Source: Isoetes taiwanensis (lineage: Eukaryota > Streptophyta > Lycopodiopsida > Isoetales > Isoetaceae). Taken from it: a DNA stretch of 64,000 nucleotides. Position numbers and translations under genes: made by a program. Positions 10,566 to 21,357 of the stretch are shown piece after piece. The notes under the pieces are model-generated. The model made no database searches, was not told the DNA's origin, and was given only the letters and a program-made list of their open reading frames with translations. The DNA is taken from assembly GCA_021234155.1 (NCBI GenBank), contig JAJEKV010000027.1:6510623-6574622 (forward strand), written 5' to 3'. Position 1 is the first letter of the stretch; the number at the start of each line of letters is the position of its first letter.

Positions 10566-13085
10566 AGATTGTCAAGTTTTTACCTCCCCTTTACCCCATC
10601 TCCCATTTGATCATGTTGCTCTCGATACCCACTATGCCACCTTATCTGTGCGTGGGCGTCTCTTTGCGTCTTTACCTTTTGGCACTCTATCTCTGCAAAT
10701 TCTCTCATCTTGTCTTGGATCCAACATGGTTATGCTCTCCCTTGGGCTCAGGGACCTCCACCTCAACCCTTTCTTCGCCCGAACTTTTCCTCTCTCTCAT
10801 CACATATTCCTTTTGCCCGTTCTGCCATTCACGATTTTTTACATTCTGGTGCTGTCATGCAAGTACCGTCTTGTCCTTTTTTCTGCTTGCCCCTCGGCGT
10901 TGTGCCCAAAGGAGACCACAAGCTCCGTTTGATTCTGGATTTACACTATCTTAACTCCTTTTTATCTGTTCCTTCTTTTCGTTATGAATCTCTTTCCAAT
11001 GCTTTGGCTGTTCTTCAACTACATGATTTCCTTTTTACGTTGGATTTGAAATCCGGTTACTATCATGTCCCCATCTGGCCTCCTCATCACACTTTTTTGG
11101 GTTTTCAGTTTGACCACCAATTTTTTGTCTTTACTATGCTGTCTTTTGGCCTGGCCTCTGCTCCCTTTGTCTTTACCAAATTGATGCGCCCGTTGGTCCG
11201 ACATTGGAGAGCTTCCGGTAGGGAATAATTTACTAATCGCATATTTCTTATTAGCCAGAATGACTTTAGCTAAACTTGCTCGATATTAATCCCAAAACTT
11301 TCTGTGGTTTAGCTAAACTCTACATATTTTTCCTCTCATACTTTCTAGCATTTAGCTAAACTAACCCAAACATCATCCCAAAAATTTCTATGGTGTGGCC
11401 ATCAGAAAATATTAAACCAAATTACTACACTTTTTTTTCAATTGTTTCCACTTATTTTAGTCATTTTCTTTATGAAAACGTTCTAAAATAATGCTAACTA
11501 GCAAAATCTATAACTTAAATTAATTTATTCTGCTAGAAACTAAACTACTAATCATATATTTCTTATAAACTAGAATAATATTAGCTAAACTAGCCCAAAA
11601 TTCATTCTAAAAGTTTCTATGGTTTAGCTAAACAATACAAAATTTCACTCTCTTACTTTCTAGCGTTTGGCTAAAGAGCTTCAAAGTTGGTGCAGTCCCG
11701 AAAAACGTTAAGCTAAAATTATTATCATTTTCTAAAAAATTTCAAACTTTTAGCCAATTCTTTTCAAAAATGTGCTAAAAAATCGCCAAATAGCTAAGTT
11801 TAGCCCTTAAATTATTCCATGCTTCCGGTATTTGCTGCACACCTTATATGGATGATTTCCTTTTTAACACTCAGCATGACCCTAGTTCCCTTCAGCATCG
11901 CATCATTTCTGATTTGCAATCTGCTGGATTTCTCATTGCTTGGCCTAAATGTCGCTTTTGTTTGTCTCACCGCACCATTTTCTGCCATGGTTATTTGCTT
12001 ATCTTCCAAGAAATTAGCCAAGTTTTTTCAACTCTCCTCTTCGTTCTCTCCTCCTCACATCTTACATCACGTCACCTCGCTAAATTCTTGGGTTTTCTCC
12101 AGTCCCTTCACATTGTTTTCGGTTCACTTGTCTCCGCTTTAACATTCTTTTCCTATCGCCATATTCAACCCTTCCATGGAGATGCCCCTATTTCTTTATC
12201 CTCTTTAGCCCAGCTGGAAATCGTGTTATGGGGATCCATCGCCTCTTCTTTGAGCTTTCGCCCCATTTCCCCACCCCGACGTCCTTCGGCCATCCTTGGG
12301 TTTGACGCTAGTTCATTTGGTTGGGGGGTGGCTACTTCTCCCAGGTCAGAACCGCTTGGACTTTGTTGGCCTTTTTTCCGAGTCTGAACTTTCTCGTTCC
12401 TCCACTTGGCATAAGCTCTTAGCTTTCTATCAAGTCTTGCACTCGGCCTTGCCTTTTCTCCATGCTCGCCTGGTCACTGTTCGCAGGGATAATTTGAATG
12501 TTGCCACCATTCTCCAAAAAGGGGGTTCCTCGTCTCCTGATATTCATTTTCTCACCCTAGAGATTTTCCTCCTTTGTTTTCACTTTTCCATTTCCTTGGA
12601 GCTTGTTTGGATTCCTCGCTCTCAAAATGAATGGGCCGATTATCTTTCTTGCCTTCCTCAATCAGATGAGTTTGCCCTCGCTCCTTGGTATTTTCGTTAT
12701 ATTGATTCCTTGTGGGGCCCGCATCATGTTGATTGTTTCGCCTCTCCCCTTAACCACAAGCTCCAAGTTCGGTTCGCATACCCACACTGCATTTCCCCTG
12801 ATGCTTTTACCTATGATTGGCACCTCTTTAACAATTTTTGTTTTCCTCCACCATCCTTAGTTCCCCGCGTTTTACACCATGCGGCCGCGTGTCATGCTCG
12901 TACTACTTTAATGGTTCTACATTGACCCTCTGCACCATGGTGGCCCCTGCTCTGGACGGGATCGGCGTGGGCGTCCTTTATTAAGGATTTTATGTTTTTT
13001 GATGCATTTTCTTTGGCTTTATTGCCCCATCTTTACGGGGTTTCGGCGTCATATGGCTCTTTATGTTTTTCGTTGTCAATTTAAT
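10566..13085 (+). pseudogene. DIRS reverse transcriptase-RNase H polyprotein, interrupted
   Basis: Begins after the acceptor TTTTCTTGCAG at 10566. Before the MITE it shows the DIRS-type lead-in WIQHGYALPW, then RT motifs LPLGVVPKGDHKLRLILDL, FTLDLKSGYYHVP and MLSFGLASAP. Sequence then breaks at 11220 and resumes at 11831 with the catalytic YMDD (11845-11856). The intervening 610 bp (MITE plus target duplication) is 1 mod 3 and explains the frame change exactly. RNase H motifs follow (FDASSFGWGV; WHKLLAFY; RDNLNVATIL; WIPRSQNEWADYLS), then the conserved DIRS tail (WGPHHVDCFAS; PPPSLVPRVL). There is a frameshift near 12340 and a TGA at 12923-12925 where the family has Trp. It would copy element RNA to DNA; this copy is dead. 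Confidence 0.88.
11221..11820. mobile_element. 600-bp MITE nested in the DIRS RT gene
   Basis: Bounded by the direct repeat GCTTCCGGTA at 11211-11220 and 11821-11830. Its ends are inverted: GGAATAATTTA at the left and TAAATTATTCC at the right. The interior is AT-rich and repeats TTAGCTAAAC-like words in both orientations. There is no coding capacity. A 9-10 bp duplication fits a Mutator-type MITE; the class is inference. Confidence 0.85.
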
Positions 13086-13120
13086 TAAATTTAACGTGGT
13101 TTTATGTTGTCTTGTGGCAG

Positions 13121-14081
13121 CTACCTCTCGCTTACTTACCCCCCAGGAGGTCCCCTTGTTCCTCTCCACTTTACCTTTGGTTTTTTCCTCCCACGCCCCA
13201 TCTACCCTCACGGCTTACATAGCTATGTTCTGCCGCTTTGTTGCTTGGTGCCGTCTACATTCTGTTTCATATCTCCCTGCTTCCCCCTTCGTCGTCGCAG
13301 CCTTTTTCGCATCTCTTCATCATCCTGATATGTCTCTCTCGTCGATTACTTCAGCCTCGGCAGCAATATCCTTTTTTCATCAAATTTTCAACCTTCCATG
13401 CCCCGTGGTTTTACCTTTACCATCCTTGACTTGTCAATCTACCTTTCGTCGGGCCCGCCCCTCCGCACCTTTCTTCCCCTCCTTCCTCAGCATGTACGCT
13501 CTATTGTTCTCCATTTCGCGCATCCCACGGTCCCATTCCCCTCTCTGGCTCGCGCTGCCCTCATCGTGCTTTCCTTTGCATCTTTTTTGTGCATCTCTGA
13601 GGCTCTCGCACTCAACTGGCGCAATCTCTCCTTTTCCTAATCTCATGTTGATATTCTTATCCGCCATTCCAAACGAGACCAACTTGCCCGCGGTCATACG
13701 ATTACTTTAGCTCATTTGCTGTCACTTGCATGCCTCGTGACTATTCTCCAGTGTCTGATTTCTACGGGTTCTTATCATCTCCTCGATCCTCCTTCAGGCG
13801 GCCCTCTTTTTCGCACCTCTCCCTCCTCTTTGCGCCCCTTATCCTATCCGACTGCCCCTTATGGTGGAGGGATTGTCTTCTCGCTATCGGCTTGGATCCA
13901 TCCCAATGTGGTACACATTCTGCTCATCGCGGCGGAGCCTCAGCAGCTGCGGCTCGGGGAGTTCCGCATGATGCTTCTCGTGCCCATGGTCGTTGGTGCT
14001 CCTCTTCCTCCCACTCTCGCTACGTGCTTCGTGACCCGACTCAACACTTGGAGGTTTCGCGGCGGCTGGGCTTATAGCTAA
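13121..14081 (+). pseudogene. Tyrosine recombinase of the DIRS element, decayed
   Basis: Starts after the acceptor TTGTCTTGTGGCAG (to 13120). The N-terminal SAM-like/core-binding part (TPQEVPLFLSTLP, TLTAYIAMFCRFVAWCR) is in one frame to about 13480. Box I (FASFLCISEALALNW, about 13576-13620) is in a second frame, and box II (THSAHRGGAS, about 13913-13942) with the Tyr nucleophile (SRYVL, Tyr codon 14021-14023) is in a third. Two frameshifts therefore separate the parts. Family members have Arg where this copy has Cys (codon 13590-13592), and Arg where it has the second His of THSAHRGG. Both changes are explicable by C-to-T type transitions and would kill catalysis. The enzyme integrates circular cDNA in the family. 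Confidence 0.82.
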
Positions 14082-14097
14082 GGAAGTTCTCTAGTAG

Positions 14098-14137
14098 TCG
14101 GCCGTTTTTGTGTCTCTTGCGAGTCCCTTCCCAGAAT
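14098..14137 (+). repeat. Split direct repeat B1
   Basis: 40 bp matching 14958-14997 with two differences, ending in CCCAGAAT. Confidence 0.85.
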
Positions 14138-14161
14138 CGCATCGACCTGAGCCCTCAAACC

Positions 14162-14263
14162 GCCATTCTGGGCAGGGACGAGCCATTATATAAGTGCATG
14201 CCACATTCGAGACCAGTTATCCTCGTCTTTTCACAGTAGCACATCTTCCATTCTCATTGCTTC
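14162..14263 (+). repeat. Split direct repeat A2
   Basis: Second copy of the 102-bp A repeat (see 6204). B1 and A2 are separated by only 24 bp, the arrangement typical of split-direct-repeat elements. Confidence 0.88.
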
Positions 14264-14347
14264 CCTTCCTTCCCGCCCTGGTTTGTTGGGGACGCGCGCC
14301 TCTTTTTTTCACATGTGTTTTTGTTCATGCACTCGTTTGTTGTTATC

Positions 14348-14512
14348 CACCTCGGGTGCTATAATAATGTTTTCTTTTTCATCGGCATCATGCCGCATTA
14401 TTCTCCACCTGCGGGTGATGCTGTTTATTTTCACCTTGAGGGTGACGCACATTTCTTTTAGCATGGTCATTCTTCCACCCATTGGGTGACGCTCTTTTCC
14501 ACCCTACGGGTG
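14348..14512 (+). repeat. Series of five CACC(N)GGTG mini-hairpins
   Basis: Five small inverted repeats: 14348-14358 (loop TCG), 14406-14417 (TGCG), 14432-14444 (TTGAG), 14476-14488 (CACCC-ATT-GGGTG) and 14500-14512 (CACCC-TAC-GGGTG). Most are followed by AYGC. Stems are constant while loops vary. A sixth hairpin, CGGCAT-C-ATGCCG, lies at 14383-14395. They sit in the element's 3' region between A2 and B2. Confidence 0.75.
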
Positions 14513-14957
14513 ATGCTATCTCCTCTTTTTGCTATGTTGTTTTTCATATGTCCTCGTCGCTCACATCATTTGGGTGCTTCTTGTTGTACAGCTTGCCGCG
14601 TCACTACCATGCATGTCTTGGTTCTCTTTAACCATTCACAGGTGTTTCCTCGGTGTTCTCTGTTTTGCTTGCAAGTTTTATGCCGTCTCGCGGGGTTCAT
14701 TCCATTTTTGTGTTCGCCATCGACCCATCTCCTTCGATTCTCCAGGCAACACATTCAAAGTTGTTGGCGACCATTTCTCATTAGGGTCTTCTTCGAAAAC
14801 CCGAAAGGGCGGGGTTTTTTATCTTGATGAGAAGTTGTTGCCATTACCCTTCTATACTGCTTGTGCACATTTCTTTTTTACGGGGTAGCCCGATATTGTT
14901 CCTATAGTCGGCTCCCCCTCTCTATTATTCAAACATTGTATACTGCTGCTGCGATGA

Positions 14958-14997
14958 TCGGCCAGTTTTGTGTCTCTTGCGAGTCCCTTCCCAGAAT
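14958..14997 (+). repeat. Split direct repeat B2, 3' end of the DIRS element
   Basis: Second B copy; genomic repeat sequence resumes directly after CCCAGAAT. Confidence 0.85.
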
Positions 14998-15448
14998 GAT
15001 ATGTCATAAGTCAAATATCCGTCTGCTTGGAGTATAGTCAAGATTCAACAGCTGAGATCTGGCGAAGTAACCATCTAGCTAACTCAAATAGACCACTCCA
15101 ATGGCTGAGATTTAACGAACCTAAAACCATCCAGATCACCAATCTAGACCGTTCGCACTACAAGGTGGTGGTCATCTACAAACTTCTAGTTCGTTAAAAC
15201 CATCCAGATCATCAATCTAGATCGTTTACACTACAAGTTGCTGGTCATCTACAAGCTTCTAGGACATCATACTTTAATTTTTAGATCATTTTATCCTTAT
15301 CTTAGAGAAAATCCTATAGAAGTAGGAATGGAATCCTTGGCCCATAAGGTTGGACCCCTCCAAAATCCCCCCATGCCAACCACTAAGGGGTAGGCATTGA
15401 TCATGATATATAATGTTTTTTTGAAGTACTTAAGGCTACACTTTCCAA

Positions 15449-15680
15449 GAAATTTCTAGAATGTTCTAGATAGTTCTAAAGTGTTCTAGACTATCCTAGA
15501 GAGTTATAGAATGTTCTACAAACTCGATCTAGAATGTTCTAGATAGTTATAGAAAGTTCAAGAATAAGTTTTGATTGGTCGATATAGATAAGCATCTCAA
15601 CCTAATAAGAGTTTGCTACGAATAGTAGTTGTTAAAAAAGTTCCTAAAATTGTAACTTTTGGCTGGAAGTTCTAGAATAT
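15449..15680. promoter_or_regulatory. Cluster of heat-shock-element-like sites
   Basis: At 15449-15466 GAA, TTC, GAA and TTC occur in strict 5-bp spacing (nGAAnnTTC repeated), a perfect four-unit HSE consensus. GAAnnTTC recurs near 15509 and 15532, a three-unit GAAnnTTCnnGAA lies at 15552-15564, and TTCnnGAA lies near 15670. They are embedded in degenerate GTTCTAGA-rich repeat DNA with no gene start visible nearby, so the function is unproven. Confidence 0.45.
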
Positions 15681-15779
15681 TGTGGGAGTGAGCTTATGAG
15701 CTTTGACTGGTCAACTAGCATGAATAAACACCTCAACCTAAAACAGAAGTTGCTAAGAATAGTAAATTTTGAAAAGGTT

Positions 15780-16110
15780 CTAAAAATCGTAACTTTTTGC
15801 TGGAATCTAAGCTTCATAAAATCTTTGAGAATCTAGGGGAATCTAATTATAGAATCCAAGGGAACTGAATAAAATCTAAGGGAATCTTAAGAAATCCATT
15901 TAAAAGAATCAAAGGGAGTCTTGGAGAATCTAGGAAAATCTTGATAGAGATTAAAGGAATCTAAGAAAATCTTTATATAATCTAAGGGAATCTTATATAT
16001 AAATCTAGGAGAATCTAAGGGGGTCCCATAACATCTAAAGGAATCTAAGGGTATCTTCATAAATTTTTGAGAATCTAGGGGAGTCTTGATGGAATCTTGA
16101 GGAATCTCAT
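15780..16110. repeat. Degenerate GAATCTAAGG-type short tandem repeats
   Basis: Many imperfect copies of a 10-12 bp word (GAATCTAAGG, GAATCTTGA, GAATCTAGGGG). The minus-strand open frame across it is a repeat artefact. Confidence 0.7.
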
Positions 16111-16504
16111 GATACACACATTGTGGCATCAAGTGTTTCTAAGTTCATGCTAGAACTTATAGCGCTCTTAATAGCACTTTGGCATGAGAAACCTCTCTCA
16201 CAAGAGGTCATGCTTCCAGGAATGACCATACAACACTGTCAGCACTTCCTTAATATTGTGAAATTGTCCTACCAAGTGTCACGCATTCCATTTTCATCTC
16301 TACAAATAGTCCAAGCCACCACGTTCCCTTGTTCTTGGCAGCCCTGAAAAGTGTCTCAACAAAGCCCTCCCTCTCGCTCAAACATTTAGCAAAATTTAAC
16401 TTTTGAAGCAAACTTGGCAAGCATGTTTTCGACCTCTCATTATCCCCTATACATCACCCATAGCATATGTAGACAAATTGATGAAATTCATGGCATTAAG
16501 TATT

Positions 16505-16795
16505 TCACTCATATACAAATCTCCTAGCAAGTGCATCCAATACAGCTTTAACGAAAGATTTCTTAATACGAATACAATGTGGAAGTGAACCACTATCCTC
16601 TGGAATCTCATTTAAGTCAAGTCCTCGTGCATTATCTTTTTTCCATGGAATAGGAACATACTTGGGCCTATGTTCATAAATAGTGATGCCATCAGTATCT
16701 AAAAGTGACATTAAACCATCCTTGCAGCAGCTCATAAAGAGATTAAGATGCTTTGTTCCTTTCCTAAACGCTCTCTTTGTGACATAATCAGAACT
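16505..16795 (-). pseudogene. Unrecognised protein fragment
   Basis: A minus-strand frame of about 95 residues with protein-like composition (SDYVTKRAFRKGTKHL, FMSCCKDGLMSLLDTDG, HCIRIKKSFVKAVLDALARR). It ends abruptly and has no start. The style recalls C-terminal regions of domesticated hAT-type or zinc-finger-862-like plant proteins, but no diagnostic motif is visible, so no family is assigned. Confidence 0.3.
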
Positions 16796-17947
16796 GTAGG
16801 TTCTAGAATGGCTCTACAAGCAATACAAAATGCTAACTCATCTGGAATACCAACTTACGGATGTCTAGCTAAACCTGCTCTTGAGGAACTCTAGCCAACT
16901 CCTGGAGTCTCCATCACCTTGCAGAGAGTAGATTTTGCCTCTCATGTGCACGCACTCCTGAGGCTGTTGCAATAAGCTATGCTGTAGCTGACGATCCTCA
17001 AAATGGAATTATGAATGCGAGCTAAAGTCAAGAACTACTAGAGCCAGAAAATGGTGTAGGTCTAGGGTTTAGTCTTTAGTAGGTTAAAGTTCACATGATA
17101 TGCCATGTGGCTCCAATGAGATGTGTCTGTCTGGCGGGTCAACAGTAGGATGACGCCATGTGGGAATGGTTCTATGCCTAAGGTTGTATATAATAGCCTG
17201 GCCATGCCCCCTCGCCACACTAAGGTATAAAAGCCTTGTATGACATGACCCAAATATACGTATTTATATCGTAATGTCAGATCCCCTTCCCCCCTCCCAC
17301 CCTCCCCTCTAGTATAATGTTGTCCTCAACATTACAATAAGGTGAAATGAACTTGCATCAATCCTAAACACCAATAACAATGATAAACTTTTAACATTTA
17401 ATTATATCAATAAATGTAAAGGCTATAGTTACATATTTATACAAAATTAGATAGCCTCAATGAACTTATTATTATAATAATATAATAACATTTTATATTT
17501 CAATGTTTTATTGTGTTGGATCAAGCCCTAATCTTTATATTATCTATCTATCTATATATAATAATAATGGCGTTTTATGATAGTCTGTGCGCAATCTTGC
17601 GCGTTGAATTTTTTTAGGGTTTTTTTGTTCGTTGATTACCTCCACGTTAGAAGAGAAACCGTTTTTTTTCCATGGCGATGTCTCCTCGGCTAGCTGCTCT
17701 TCCGGTTCAATATCTGTATTTCTAGAATTAAAGGAACCGAAACTCGTATGGGAAGAGCTAGCGTGTAGGTTCGACTGCCGTTCCATTTTCTGCTGCAGGT
17801 ATTTCTAAAGCGCACTCTCATCATGATTTTGTTCTCTGTTTAAGCATATCCTGGACTAGAAAGTTCCATTCGCGCAGCAACATTACTGAATTACTTTAAA
17901 AGGTTGTATATGAGCTGCTTTTACTTTTCTGCAAGGAGATTGTCAAT

Positions 17948-18109
17948 ATGGGCGATGTTCAACATGATAGTTCCACTAAAGAGAAAGGGTCGTCAATATC
18001 ACCATATGTTGATTATTATGCCTTATTAAATTTACCAGATCTACTAGCCTTGGGAGATTGTTTTGCAGCATGTGTAAAAATATTGATGAGAGTGCAAAGC
18101 TGTTTTTGA
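17948..18109 (+). pseudogene. Captured gene fragment, possibly the start of a J-domain-like exon
   Basis: A 53-residue frame with good coding character (MGDVQHDSSTKEKGSSISP, then YVDYYALLNLPDL). DYYALLNL resembles the first helix of J-domain proteins, but the following residues do not continue the domain and there is no HPD. It lies inside the Helitron. The assignment is a guess from ten residues. Confidence 0.25.
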
Positions 18110-19414
18110 AGTCTGACTCAAGGAAAATGAAGATAAACAACTGCCCTCAGTAAAAAGGATCTGAGATAGGTGTCTTATGTTGCACATTTTCATCTGTCTT
18201 TTCCACTCATGTTTAACTTGCTCAATATGGTGCTCTTTTCAAGTCTCCTCCAGATATTTAATCTAAACTGGTCCGTTTGATTATTAGGGTTATTTTTCTA
18301 TACTGGAAATCTTTCATGAAATTAGGTTGATTCATTAGATTTATGGTTTTGTTTCACGCTCTCTCTTTTCTCATCCAACCCGCCTCCAGGCTCTTCGGAT
18401 TTAATCTCCTTGATGCATATGCTCGATGGTTTTGCCAATCCCATGCTGCCGTTGTTGCAACTTCATTCAGACATCATATTCTTCATAATTTTAGTCTAGC
18501 AAAGATGACTTTTGTCTTTCTGGTTCCATTTCCTTTCTTAGTTCAATTTGTGGATTGCCAGTTTCATTTTTGATAGATTAATCCAGCGAGAAAAATATTG
18601 ATCCCATCCCACTTTGATATCCCCAGCCATAGCCATGGATTTTCTTAAAGTCATTGTGCCTTCAGACCCATTCTTTCAGCAGCCACCATTTTGCAGTATA
18701 ACTGGAAGAATACTTTGCAGATATGGAGAGTACCGAAAGTTCATGGATGGGGGTTGTGCTTGCAACTTTGCGTATGTGTTGCACTGCGTTGGATTATTTT
18801 GAGCATTCTATCAATTGTATATGGTTAGTCAAATAGGAGCAGGAGTGGTCCGAAGTTGAACACTAACAAGGTGCCGGATCCATACTTACCAAGCATAGTA
18901 CAGTTGCCAACTAATAGAGATGGCTAAATAGAGTTAGGGTTAGCTGCATCAACAAGTGTAGAATCGATTTATTGCACTGTTTAATTGTGGCCATATTATT
19001 GATAGGCAGGCTGGGATGCAGGCCACTACTTCTTACAAGCAGTTTAGGAATGACAACAACATTGGTAATGCTATCATGGGCATTTTTTTCTTTAGAGTCC
19101 GAATTGAATTCCAAGCATTACCTTCAGAGATAGTTGTAGCGATGGTTGCAAAGATGCTTGCTTATGGCATTCCGAGAAAGCTGGATTTTCCTATTCTCAG
19201 ATGCCAAGGCCCCAGCAAAGTCGTACAAACCATCATATGCTGCCTTAATGATGAAGGCATGCATAAAAGAATGATCGAGCTTGAGCTGCTCCTTACTGAT
19301 TGCAGACTTTCTACCATTGCTTATCTTGGTCAGTGATTGGCTTTTCGTACTGTCAGAGAAGATGAAATGCGGGCCAAATAATTACTACAATATCATTGAT
19401 GTGGTGTATACAAC

Positions 19415-19894
19415 ATGCAAGAGCTGATCTGTGATAAAACACAGGTTGAAATGGAATTTCAAAAAAATTATCACACTGTCATTGACAAGCTCTTTGAAAA
19501 GTATATGGTGGAAATGGTCAAGAACAGAGTTAAACAAACAAATTGCTAGGCCTGCACCTAGAGTGATTGAAAAGGAGAAAGAACAAGCTCCAGAAACACT
19601 GGTGTTGGGCAACACATTATTTAACTGTATGGCCATGGGATTGGACACCAAAAATACAGATATAGAGGAGCCAGTACATGTCCCAATGCATGAACCCATG
19701 CAATAAGATATTGATGCTGAAAATAGAGAGAAGGAAATTCTGTTGGAAAGGGAAAGAAAATTGGAAGACTATAATGCAGAATGCAATGCTCTTCATCTCA
19801 CCAACACTGCACTATTTCCTATGCTCCCACCAAATGTAATAGAGGCATTTGCAGAAGAGCATGACAATTGTCCTTTGGGAGCATGTGTAATTTA
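19415..19894 (+). pseudogene. Captured charged, coiled-coil-like coding fragment
   Basis: From the ATG at 19415 a frame rich in Glu/Lys (MQELICDKTQVEMEFQKNY) runs to about 19548. The coding signal then passes to another frame (RPAPRVIEKEKEQAPETL) up to a TAA at 19704-19706 and continues after it in the same frame (ENREKEILLERERKLEDYN, FPMLPPNVIEAFAEEHD) to TAG at 19892-19894. One frameshift and one stop break it. No family is recognised. Its position inside the Helitron suggests capture. Confidence 0.4.
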
Positions 19895-21301
19895 GACACT
19901 CTTGCACCCATATCCGAACCGGGCTTGCCCGCTTTATGGCGGATCTGGATAACACTAAAATAGCAGCTGCTATAAAAACTATTGAAATTTATTCATCAGC
20001 TTTGGGGAGAATCGAAAGTTCAACACCCTGTATAGAAATCCAAGTGATTTACACTATAACGTAACATTCTGCAAATCAAGAATGTATTGGTCAACTAAGT
20101 TGGGTCACTGCTTTGAACACTTGACGCATGCCACATTTTTTTGTTCCGAAGCTATGCATGATTCTTTTATTCCGGCCTGCAGATCGGGAAGCGATTAAAC
20201 ATGTTTGTATATAACCCGGATGATACGTTGCTTTTACGACATATTCGGGCAAAAGTGTCTGCCTATTTAGACTGCATTCATCGGGAGGTTTAGGAATTTA
20301 GATGAAGTTTGTACACACTTAGCATGTGGGCATTTGGATGCCAACTCCATGGGGGGTGCCCAGGCCGCTACTTATGAATGCAGAAGAATCCATCTTTAGC
20401 ATGAAGGGGCACATGCATAATTACTTACGAGTCCCCTTAGCATGCACAAAACATGCGCAGTGTTATGAGTTACAGTGTTATGATCGACATGCTTATTGAA
20501 ACAGTTGGGCCTACTTTAGTAAAGCAAATCTCACCTGATCAAACTTTGATGGAATCAAGGCGAAATAGTAGAGCCATGAGGTTCAGAAAGGGGACTATAA
20601 AAGGGCATCAAGGCATAAAAAACTGTACAGGAACTCTACAAATTAAATCAAATACCAGGACCAGTCCCATGCTGCCGCTGCATCGCATCTACAAAAAGAT
20701 CTGCTCACATCCTCGGTATTCATGGGAGCAGCTCACGAGAAAGGTTAGGGTTCTTGAAATGTGGTTGTGAAGGCACCTATTACTTTGTCTGTGAACCCAA
20801 ATTCTCTTTGTGCCGGGAACGCATATGGCCACTGACAATACAGATAAGCCCTGTACCTTTGACATTCTTAAGTGATTATTGATACTACAACACATGGTTT
20901 TTAATGTGGTTACATGCTATTTAGCAGTCGAATGCATGTAAATGCTATAGGTTTTGGATTCAAAACAGTGACACTGTTTTAATAAATATGACAATTTTTT
21001 GTTGAAGTATCTTTGTCTGGGCTGGCTTAACAATCCTGTTGTCTAGGTGCTTTCTTCTATGAATTTAGAAAAGGACAACTCATTCTGACAACTCCTTCTG
21101 TGAATTTGGAAAAGGACAACTCATTCTGATAATTCGCCAGTTTATAATACTTCAGATGGACGGTTTTCTTCATGATGTAGAGCCTCGAGATGATTGTTAT
21201 GGATTTCAAGCTAGAAGGAGACTCCTAGAACCTAAAGAGTTGAAGAACGTTGATCTTAATTGTCTTTAGTAGCCACTAATACATTCTTCCATTCTTTCCA
21301 G

Positions 21302-21357
21302 GATTTTAATGCCAATCAGGGAGATGTTCTCCTTGCATCAGTTCGTCTCATAGGCAG
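21302..21357 (+). pseudogene. Isolated exon inside the Helitron
   Basis: 56 bp bounded by a strong acceptor (CATTCTTTCCAG) and a strong donor (GGCAG/GTGAGT), encoding about 18 residues (DFNANQGDVLLASVRLIG). The gene of origin is not recognised. Confidence 0.35.

Larger units (their letters stand above)
6204..14997 (+). mobile_element. PAT/Ngaro-like DIRS-order retrotransposon with split direct repeats
   Basis: An element of about 8.8 kb. Repeat A (102 bp) occurs at 6204-6305 and 14162-14263; repeat B (40 bp) at 14098-14137 and 14958-14997, giving the order A1-ORFs-B1-A2-B2 known from PAT-like and Ngaro elements. The outer ends are short inverted repeats, ATTCTGGG (from 6207) and CCCAGAAT (to 14997). 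Between them lie a zinc-finger ORF, a Ser/Pro-rich gag-like ORF, an RT-RNase H polyprotein and a tyrosine recombinase in place of an integrase, which defines the order. No target duplication is seen, as expected for recombinase-mediated insertion. It is decayed by frameshifts, nonsense codons and a nested MITE. The flanking DNA on both sides belongs to one dispersed repeat. Confidence 0.88.

Noticed and set aside
15887-16132. Minus-strand ORF rich in PLDS/IPLDS units
   Set aside because: It is a direct translation of the GAATCTAAGG-type short repeats.
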